Of a stretch of 11,449 bases of DNA, positions 6,791-11,449 are shown in pieces. The DNA comes from Candidatus Omnitrophota bacterium. Lineage in GTDB: Bacteria; Omnitrophota; Gorgyraeia; 2-02-FULL-51-18. Positions within the stretch are counted from its first letter, which is position 1. Each line of letters begins with the position of its first letter. The position numbers and the translations under genes are program-made. Where the stretch lies: positions 1-11,449 of the forward strand of contig JACPXO010000100.1 of NCBI GenBank assembly GCA_016196505.1, in the 5' to 3' direction. Under the pieces are notes generated by a model that saw only the letters and a program-made list of their open reading frames with translations, was not told the DNA's origin and searched no databases.

Positions 6791-8779
6791 ATGCGCATGT
6801 TCCAATATGATCCTTTCCAACAGAAGGCCATCGAAGCCATTGACCTCGAGAAATCCGTGCTCGTCTCGGCCCCCACCGGGGCCGGCAAAACCGCCATCGC
6901 CGAATACGCCATCGAAAAAGCGCTGGAGCGGAAAGAGCGCGTGATCTACACCGCCCCCATCAAAGCGCTCTCGAACCAGAAATACCGCGATTTTTCCTCG
7001 CGCTACCCCGACCAGGTCGGGCTTTTGACGGGTGACGTGAGCTTAAATCCCCACGCGCCGCTGGTCATCATGACCACCGAGATTTACCGCAACCAGCTCT
7101 TTGAGGACCCCGAGCGTCTGAAGAACACGACGTGGGTGATCTTCGACGAGGTCCACTACCTCGACGACGCCGAACGCGGCACGGTCTGGGAAGAAGCGAT
7201 CATGTTCTCCCCGCCGCATGTCCGGTTCCTGGCACTTTCGGCGACGGCGCCAAACATCCGGGAGCTCGCCGACTGGATCGGCAGTATTATGGCTCACCCC
7301 ATCGAGGTCATCATCGAGGCGCACCGGCCGGTGCCTCTCGTGAACCTCTTCCAATGCCAGGGGCAGATCTACTCGGACCCAAAAATTTTGAAAAAAGAAG
7401 GTTACCTCGGCCGCGAGAGTTGGCCGTCGGGAGGCGGGCGGCGGGATTTTTTCTCCAAACAGCGGAGGAACCGTTTTAGGCGCGGGAACTATGAGCAAAC
7501 TTTAAGAGCCAAACCCAATCGTACCGACGACCTCATCCGGCATCTGGCGCGCGAGAAACGCCTCCCCTGCCTTTATTTCGCGTTCGGCCGCAAGCGCGCC
7601 GAGGAGCTCGCGTGGGAACACGGCAAATTCGATTTCCTCGATGCCGGCGAAAAAGCCGAGGTCCAGACCCTCTACCAAACCCTGTGCGAGCGATTCGACC
7701 TCCTCAAAGAATCGAGCGCCGTGGAAATGAAACGGCTCGTCGAAAAAGGCATCGCCTTCCACCACGCCGGCATGCTGCCGACTTTAAAAGAGGTGATCGA
7801 ACAGCTCTTCACCTCGAAACTCATCAAGCTCATTTTCACCACCGAGACGTTTGCCCTCGGCATCAACATGCCCGCGAAAACGGTGGTGTTCGACGAGCTC
7901 AGGAAATTTTACGGGACGCATTTCGCTTTCTTGAGAACGCGGGACTTTTTCCAGATGGCCGGGAGGGCCGGGCGCCGCGGCATGGACAGTTGCGGTTACG
8001 TGTACTCGCGAGTGAACCCCCATTTTATCCCGCACCACGCGCTCCTGCGGGTGATCTACGGCGACCCTGAACCCATCGAGAGCCAGTTCAACTCCTGCTA
8101 CGCGACGCTTTTAAACCTCTACGCGCAATTCGGATCCAAACTCATCGAGATCTACCCGCGGTCGTTCCACTTTTACCAGTCGAACAAGCACGGGCGCGAG
8201 AAAGGGGCCGCCGCCATCATAAAAAAGTTGTCGCTCCTCAGAGGCCTGGGGCACCTGGCGGAAGAGCGCTTGAGCCAAAAGGGTGAGTTCGCATCATGGA
8301 TGTACGGGTATGAGCTTCTTCTTTCGGAAATGCTGGAGGACGGCTACCTTGAAAAACTGAATGAAACCCAGCTCAGCGTGCTTTTGTCGGCGCTGGTCTT
8401 TGAGCCGCGCAAAAACCAGGTCGCGCGGGAACTCCCGCCGCATCTTTCAAATCTCGCCAAAAAAGCCCACCACCACCTGCGGGGCATTCACTTCAAAGAG
8501 TCGGCGCACAAGATCTTTCCGCTCACGAAGCTCCCCCATTTTCATCTGGCCAGGGCCGTGGAGGCGTGGGTGGGCGGTTGCCAATTCAAAGACCTAGAAC
8601 GGCACACCGACGTGGACGAAGGCGAGATCATCCGTTATTTCCGGATGGTGATACAGCTTTTAAGACAGCTAAGGCAGGCGCCGCAGGTCTCCGATCAGCT
8701 CCGTGAAACGGCCAAACGCGCGGCGTTTAAGATCAACCGCGACCTCGTCGACGCTGAAAAACAATTGAGAAATATGTAG
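6791..8779 (+). CDS. Ski2-like DEVH-box helicase
   Basis: This is a superfamily 2 ATP-dependent helicase of the Ski2/Mtr4-like type, probably acting on RNA. Motifs in order, numbered from the ATG at 6791: QYDPFQQKAI (Q-like), APTGAGKT (residues 27-34, Walker A), TAPIKALSNQK (Ia), TGD, MTTEIYRN, DEVH (119-122, motif II), LSATAPN (III), FHHAGMLP (IV region), TETFALGINMPA (V) and QMAGRAGRRGMD (VI). After motif VI come helical segments of about 190 residues that may be a reduced Ski2-type C-terminal region. The 662-residue length is short for the family; no extra domain was recognised. In-frame codons run upstream to 6572 but are antisense to murI. The start is either 6791 or 6797. It is a single gene ending two bases from grxD, tail to tail. 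Confidence 0.88.
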   Translation: MRMFQYDPFQQKAIEAIDLEKSVLVSAPTGAGKTAIAEYAIEKALERKERVIYTAPIKALSNQKYRDFSSRYPDQVGLLTGDVSLNPHAPLVIMTTEIYRNQLFEDPERLKNTTWVIFDEVHYLDDAERGTVWEEAIMFSPPHVRFLALSATAPNIRELADWIGSIMAHPIEVIIEAHRPVPLVNLFQCQGQIYSDPKILKKEGYLGRESWPSGGGRRDFFSKQRRNRFRRGNYEQTLRAKPNRTDDLIRHLAREKRLPCLYFAFGRKRAEELAWEHGKFDFLDAGEKAEVQTLYQTLCERFDLLKESSAVEMKRLVEKGIAFHHAGMLPTLKEVIEQLFTSKLIKLIFTTETFALGINMPAKTVVFDELRKFYGTHFAFLRTRDFFQMAGRAGRRGMDSCGYVYSRVNPHFIPHHALLRVIYGDPEPIESQFNSCYATLLNLYAQFGSKLIEIYPRSFHFYQSNKHGREKGAAAIIKKLSLLRGLGHLAEERLSQKGEFASWMYGYELLLSEMLEDGYLEKLNETQLSVLLSALVFEPRKNQVARELPPHLSNLAKKAHHHLRGIHFKESAHKIFPLTKLPHFHLARAVEAWVGGCQFKDLERHTDVDEGEIIRYFRMVIQLLRQLRQAPQVSDQLRETAKRAAFKINRDLVDAEKQLRNM

Positions 8780-8781
8780 GA

Positions 8782-9090
8782 TTACTTGAGCAGTTTCTGC
8801 AGGTCGCCGCTTTCGTGCATCTCGTGCACGATGTCACACCCGCCGATGAGCTTGCCGTCGATGAACACCTGAGGAAATGTGGGCCACTTGGAGTATTGAG
8901 GAATGGCCATCCGCAGATCAGGATTGGTGATCACGTCCACGCTGTGAAATGGGACGCCCATTTTTTTAAAAAGTTCCATGGTCGACGCCGAGAACCCGCA
9001 CTGCGGCGCCTCAGGGGTGCCTTTCACGAACAAGACCACCTTGTGCGAATGTATTTCTTTTTCTATTTTTTCAACCACCGGATTTGTCAT
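8782..9090 (-). CDS. grxD: Monothiol glutaredoxin, Grx4/GrxD type
   Basis: CGFS glutaredoxins bind a [2Fe-2S] cluster with glutathione and pass it on, commonly as a complex with BolA proteins. The 102-residue product has FVKGTPEAPQCGFSAS, with the CGFS motif at residues 31-34, then SVDVITNPDLR, WPTFPQVFIDGKLIGGCDI and a C-terminal helix ending LQKLLK, all matching the family along its full length. The ATG at 9090 has an excellent ribosome binding site, AAGGAG, six bases upstream. It follows bolA by 22 bases on the same strand, so the two are almost certainly co-transcribed. Confidence 0.96.
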   Translation of the reverse strand: MTNPVVEKIEKEIHSHKVVLFVKGTPEAPQCGFSASTMELFKKMGVPFHSVDVITNPDLRMAIPQYSKWPTFPQVFIDGKLIGGCDIVHEMHESGDLQKLLK

Positions 9091-9112
9091 AAGATCTCCT
9101 TTTTTCCCTGCG

Positions 9113-9352
9113 TTAATTATTTTCCACCGGCGTCTGGGTCTTGATCTTCACCGCATGGATACGGTTTTCCATCTCCTTTTCAAGGGCCTCAAAAACCATT
9201 TTGTGCTGATCCAGGATAGATTTGCCGCGGAACCCGGCCGAAACCACCTTCACCTCAAAGTGGTCCCCGGTGCCGGTCATATCGGTCACGCGCACCTCTG
9301 CGTCCGGGATCGCCGCCAAAACCAATCGCTCTATTTCGATAGGTGAGATCAT
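9113..9352 (-). CDS. bolA: BolA family protein (IbaG/YrbA-like)
   Basis: BolA-type proteins form [2Fe-2S]-bridged heterodimers with CGFS glutaredoxins and take part in iron-sulfur delivery or iron sensing. The 79-residue product fits the short BolA class: IERLVLAAIPDAEVRV, then GTGDHFEVKVVSAGFRGKS, QHKMVFEAL and the C-terminal IHAVKIKTQTP with the conserved His next to the putative cluster site. It is closer in length and motif to IbaG/YrbA than to E. coli BolA. The start is the ATG at 9352; a promoter-like pair lies immediately upstream. It is the first gene of bolA-grxD. Confidence 0.94.
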   Translation of the reverse strand: MISPIEIERLVLAAIPDAEVRVTDMTGTGDHFEVKVVSAGFRGKSILDQHKMVFEALEKEMENRIHAVKIKTQTPVENN

Positions 9353-9356
9353 AAAT

Positions 9357-9385
9357 ATTTTATTCCCAAGAAGCGTTCGCGTCGA
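9357..9385 (-). promoter_or_regulatory. Putative promoter of bolA-grxD
   Basis: On the minus strand TCGACG (9385-9380, 4/6 to TTGACA), a 17-base spacer and TAAAAT (9362-9357, 5/6) form a plausible sigma70 promoter. The -10 ends only four bases before the bolA ATG, so the transcript would have essentially no leader. It overlaps the divergent TPR-gene promoter region. Confidence 0.45.
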
Positions 9386-9386
9386 T

Positions 9387-9392
9387 TAAAAT
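9387..9392 (+). promoter_or_regulatory. Putative -10 element of the TPR gene
   Basis: TAAAAT (5/6 to TATAAT) ends six bases (AGGGCC) before the ATG at 9399, the same spacing as at the AsmA and murI genes. A weak -35 match TTCCCA (9363-9368, 4/6, 18-base spacer) is present. AGGG lies too close to the ATG to be a normal ribosome binding site. Confidence 0.4.
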
Positions 9393-9398
9393 AGGGCC

Positions 9399-10133
9399 AT
9401 GAAATTCCGCGTTTCTATCCTCTTGGCCGCCGCTTGGCTGGCCCTAGCGACCCTCGCCTGGGGAGCCGACGACAACCTCCGGCGTCAGTTCCAACCAGCC
9501 TTAAAAAGCATGGAACTCAACCGCTACCTGATCGCCCGGCTCGAAAAAGAACACGCGGAACTCGTGTCCCTGGCTTCCTCCGACCCTTCCCCGGCGCTCA
9601 AAACCAAAGCCGAGAACTATGCCCTCATGGTCCGGTCATTGAAAGAGGACCAAGAAAAACTCATGGCTTCACTCCCCGAAACGCTCCGGATCGAAGAGTT
9701 CGCCAAAGACATCGCTCAGAAAAAAGCGGCGGCAAAATTCCCGAAGATCGCAAGCCGGCTCGCTTTGCGAAGTGCTCCTACGATCTCCCAAAGACACGAA
9801 ACCGCGCTCAAGCTATTCGAACAAAACCGCTATGACGAAGCAGCGGCGGCCTACGAAGGGATCATTCTGCAAAACCCCAACGACGACGAGGCCTACGTCC
9901 TCCTGGGGCACGTGCTCCTGCTCTCAGGCCAATACGAGAAAGCCGGACGCGCTTTTCAGATGGCCGAAGACATCGACCCCGGGAACCGGACCAACATCCT
10001 TTCTTTCTACGAAGACTTTTCCCTGCAGGACCCGGAAGACGACGCCAGAACGAGGCGGCCCTGGAGGGCCTGGGGTTCATTCCCCATCAAACCCGCGAGA
10101 ACCCGACAGCTTCTGCCTAAGCCCCTTTTTTAA
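9399..10133 (+). CDS. Secreted TPR-repeat protein, probable frameshift near the 3' end
   Basis: The N-terminus is a clear signal peptide (residues 1 to about 22, hydrophobic core LLAAAWLALATLAWG, likely cleavage near AWG-A). Residues 25-115 are helical and charged, probably coiled coil. Residues about 131-200 hold two TPR motifs, the clearer being LFEQNRYDEAAAAYEGIILQ followed by a YVLLGHVLLLSGQYEKAGRAF-like repeat. It is therefore an exported scaffold-like protein of unknown partner. After residue 216 the read frame gives an Arg/Pro-rich tail that looks unnatural; restoring one base near 10045-10048 would instead give AQNEAALEGLGFIPHQTREN and a stop at 10118-10120. A deletion or sequencing error there is likely. 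It is a single gene whose 3' end overlaps the minus-strand release-factor-like gene. Confidence 0.8.
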   Translation: MKFRVSILLAAAWLALATLAWGADDNLRRQFQPALKSMELNRYLIARLEKEHAELVSLASSDPSPALKTKAENYALMVRSLKEDQEKLMASLPETLRIEEFAKDIAQKKAAAKFPKIASRLALRSAPTISQRHETALKLFEQNRYDEAAAAYEGIILQNPNDDEAYVLLGHVLLLSGQYEKAGRAFQMAEDIDPGNRTNILSFYEDFSLQDPEDDARTRRPWRAWGSFPIKPARTRQLLPKPLF

Positions 10134-10508
10134 AGAGCGCCGGTGCTTGTCTTCAAGCATTTTCTTCTTGGCCTTCCGTGACCGGCGCCTTTTCTGCCGT
10201 CGGATCTTTTCGGCGTCACGGCGCCGGGCGCTTTCGAGACCCAAAAAAAACTCTTCTATCTTGTCTACGAGCAGGCGTTTGGCCAGGAAACGGTTGAGGG
10301 CCTGTGAACGCTCACGCTGGCACCGCACCTCCAAACCCGTCGGGCGATGGCGGATCACCACACAGGTGGAAACTTTATTGACGTTCTGCCCGCCGCGTTT
10401 TCCGGCGCGGATAAAGGTCTCCTCAAAATCGTTCGGCTCAAGACCCAGCCCGCGCATCTTTTCCTCGAGGTTTCGGATTTTCTGAGGAGAAACCGGGTAC
10501 AAAGTCAC
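10077..10508 (-). CDS. GGQ-domain release factor-like protein (C12orf65/ArfB-like ribosome rescue factor)
   Basis: The product has only the class I release-factor catalytic domain, with GGQ at residues 39-41 (FIRAGKRGGQNVNKVST), VIRHRPTGLEVRCQRERSQALNR, and a highly basic C-terminal helix rich in Arg/Lys. It lacks the stop-codon recognition domains. This is the layout of ArfB/ICT1 and mitochondrial C12orf65 proteins, which hydrolyse peptidyl-tRNA on stalled ribosomes; the sequence around GGQ and the tail resemble C12orf65 most. The start is a GTG at 10508 with AAGG six bases upstream. It lies 8 bases after orn on the same strand, so it is co-transcribed, and close to tmRNA. At 143 residues it is full length. 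It could instead be a bacterial relative with an unknown stalled-complex target. Confidence 0.87.
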   Translation of the reverse strand: MTLYPVSPQKIRNLEEKMRGLGLEPNDFEETFIRAGKRGGQNVNKVSTCVVIRHRPTGLEVRCQRERSQALNRFLAKRLLVDKIEEFFLGLESARRRDAEKIRRQKRRRSRKAKKKMLEDKHRRSLKKGLRQKLSGSRGFDGE

Positions 10509-10516
10509 TTGGAACC

Positions 10517-11086
10517 TTAGGGTTTCAGGCGGTTTTGAGGGACGAAGACCTTGTCGCGGTAATGTTTCAGCTCCTCGATAGATTCGAGGATGTCCTCTTT
10601 CACGCGGTGCGTTTGGTGCTTGGCCCTCGGCATTTTATGGTCCAAAGGGTACCAGCGCTGGACAAGCTCCTTCACGGAGCTCACGTCGATGGTCCGGTAG
10701 TGCAGGTAACTTTCGAGTTTGGGCATGTATTTGACCAGAAAACGGCGGTCCTGCCAAATAGTGTTGCCGCAGAGAGGCGCGGTCTTCTCTTTGCAGTGGA
10801 TCTTGATGAAATCGAGGACCTGTCTTTCGGCGGCTTTCAAACGGACCTTCGACTCGCGGCAGGCGTCCGTCAAACCGGACTTTTTGTGATGGTGTTTGCT
10901 CCAGGCCTCCATGGACTCCAACACCTTCTCCCCATGGTGGATGGCCACGTACGGCCCCTCTTCCACGATCTCAAGGAAGCTGTCGGTCACCACGGCCCCG
11001 ATCTCGAGGACCGTGCATGTTTTCGGGTCAAGCCCCGTCATCTCGAGGTCGAGCCAGACCAGATTCGTGCTCTTCTGTTTGCTCAA
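10517..11086 (-). CDS. orn: Oligoribonuclease
   Basis: Orn degrades RNA dinucleotides and very short oligoribonucleotides, including pGpG from cyclic-di-GMP breakdown, to mononucleotides. The 189-residue product shows the DEDDh exonuclease residues: D13 and E15 in WLDLEMTGLD, D113 in CGNTIWQDRRF, and H160 and D165 in THRVKEDI, plus KYMPKLESYLHYRTIDVSS typical of Orn. The length matches the family. The start appears to be a TTG at 11086, supported by AGGGA six bases upstream and by alignment with known N-termini; no ATG is nearby in frame except within the active-site motif. Only 25 bases separate it from the end of the tmRNA gene, and 8 bases separate it from the GGQ gene downstream. Confidence 0.95.
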   Translation of the reverse strand: MSKQKSTNLVWLDLEMTGLDPKTCTVLEIGAVVTDSFLEIVEEGPYVAIHHGEKVLESMEAWSKHHHKKSGLTDACRESKVRLKAAERQVLDFIKIHCKEKTAPLCGNTIWQDRRFLVKYMPKLESYLHYRTIDVSSVKELVQRWYPLDHKMPRAKHQTHRVKEDILESIEELKHYRDKVFVPQNRLKP

Positions 11087-11193
11087 AATTTTCCCTAACG
11101 GTTGTTAAAATTGGTGGAGGCGGCGAGATTCGAACTCGCGTCTCTAACTTTTGGTTCCGCAGCCGCTACATGCTTAGTCAATTATTGGATGTC

Positions 11194-11227
11194 CTCTTTA
11201 AACTTGAATTGACGCAATTTTAAAGAG
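11194..11227 (-). other. Predicted tmRNA hairpin (pseudoknot domain)
   Basis: CTCTTTAAA (11194-11202) pairs with TTTAAAGAG (11219-11227), and AATTG (11207-11211) pairs with CAATT (11215-11219) inside, sharing one base at the edge. It sits between the tag frame and the conserved 3' tRNA-like part, where tmRNAs carry pseudoknots PK2-PK4. The exact pseudoknot assignment is not resolved. Confidence 0.5.
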
Positions 11228-11338
11228 TGAGTCCTCTGTCGCTCTCGTCATCCCCGCCAAAGACGCGCAAGGACGACCAGTTTGCTGTCGACGCCCGGCC
11301 TCACCCCGCAAACGAGGATGAGCGGACGGCAGCCGAGT

Positions 11339-11398
11339 TTAGGCGGCTAGCGGTAGCGCCATGGGCCCCGCGAAGGGTACCCTGATCGTGTTTTTGGC
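11339..11398 (-). other. tmRNA tag-peptide reading frame
   Basis: Starting at the likely resume codon GCC (11398-11396), the frame encodes AKNTIRVPFAGPMALPLAA and a TAA stop at 11341-11339. The LAA ending is the usual signal for ClpXP-type proteases. At 19 residues the tag is longer than the 10-residue E. coli tag. The resume codon is inferred from its G-C-N form, the AAAC before it and the position; it was not established by structure folding. Confidence 0.8.
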
Positions 11399-11449
11399 GT
11401 TTATGTTGGTGCCAGGTGTTTAAGGAGGCCTCCTGACAACCTCCGCATG

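Larger units (their letters stand above)
11112..11449 (-). ncRNA. ssrA: Transfer-messenger RNA (5' end beyond the window)
   Basis: tmRNA rescues ribosomes stalled on broken mRNA and tags the nascent peptide for degradation. On the minus strand the 3' end has encoded CCA (11114-11112), an acceptor strand CGCCTCC, and a T arm GCGAG-TTCGAAT-CTCGC. Upstream lies the strongly conserved TGACTAAGCATGTAG (11180-11166), also found in E. coli tmRNA. Further upstream is a tag reading frame (11398-11339) and, at the window edge, a 5' segment with CATGCGGAGG resembling the conserved GTGCATGC region. A hairpin at 11194-11227 (9-bp stem with a nested 5-bp stem) is likely part of a pseudoknot domain. Roughly the first 40 bases, with the 5' acceptor strand, lie outside the window. 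No terminator is visible before orn. Confidence 0.95.

Noticed and set aside
9399..9415. Shared start sequence ATGAAATTCCG of the TPR gene and the AsmA gene (1679)
   Set aside because: An 11-base match at MKFR starts of two exported proteins is readily explained by chance plus basic N-termini; similarity does not extend further.
11112..11180. An isolated tRNA gene on the minus strand
   Set aside because: A T arm and CCA are present but no D or anticodon arm follows; the conserved TGACTAAGCATGTAG and the tag frame show it is the 3' half of tmRNA.
1..11449. CRISPR arrays, insertion sequences, prophage or defence genes
   Set aside because: No regularly spaced repeats, transposase or integrase motifs were seen; nearly every base belongs to housekeeping genes.

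Overview
The window is ordinary, gene-dense bacterial chromosome with 14 protein-coding genes (one cut by the left edge) and a tmRNA gene cut by the right edge. Almost every base is coding and the genes are GC-rich. The envelope proteins (an AsmA-like protein with one N-terminal membrane anchor, a secreted TPR protein), glutamate racemase and PlsX fit a diderm, peptidoglycan-making bacterium. The mix of genes, with Grx4/BolA-type and Orn proteins beside a Ski2-like helicase, makes me think of an uncultured candidate phylum such as Omnitrophota. That is an impression from style, not a database match.

Layout. (1) Positions 1-1602, minus strand: coaD, yceD (DUF177), rpmF, plsX (partial), driven by a good sigma70-type promoter at 1628-1656. 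This joins CoA synthesis, ribosomal protein L32 and phospholipid/fatty-acid initiation. (2) Positions 1679-4249, plus strand: a large AsmA-like envelope protein, diverging from coaD. (3) Positions 4239-6751, minus strand: a four-gene overlapping operon murI, queD-like, queE-like, rdgB-like. The queD product keeps its zinc histidines but lacks the usual Cys/Asp/His catalytic residues. The start of rdgB carries a 14-bp palindrome that encodes a non-family N-terminal extension. (4) Positions 6791-8779, plus strand: a Ski2-like DEVH helicase, diverging from murI. (5) Positions 8782-9352, minus strand: bolA then grxD (CGFS monothiol glutaredoxin), an Fe-S handling pair. (6) Positions 9399 to about 10120, plus strand: a secreted TPR protein, probably frameshifted near its end. 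(7) Positions 10077 to beyond 11449, minus strand: ssrA (tmRNA), orn (oligoribonuclease), and a C12orf65/ArfB-like GGQ protein. Together these form a compact group for rescuing stalled ribosomes and recycling RNA.

The plus-strand genes are single units inserted between minus-strand operons, so divergent promoters lie in gaps of only 39-76 bases. Several first genes (AsmA, murI, helicase, TPR) have a -10-like hexamer exactly six bases before an ATG and no good Shine-Dalgarno, which suggests leaderless mRNAs. By contrast coaD and the internal gene grxD have clear ribosome binding sites. No CRISPR array, insertion sequence, complete tRNA or convincing intrinsic terminator was seen. The only non-coding stretch over 300 bases is the tmRNA itself.
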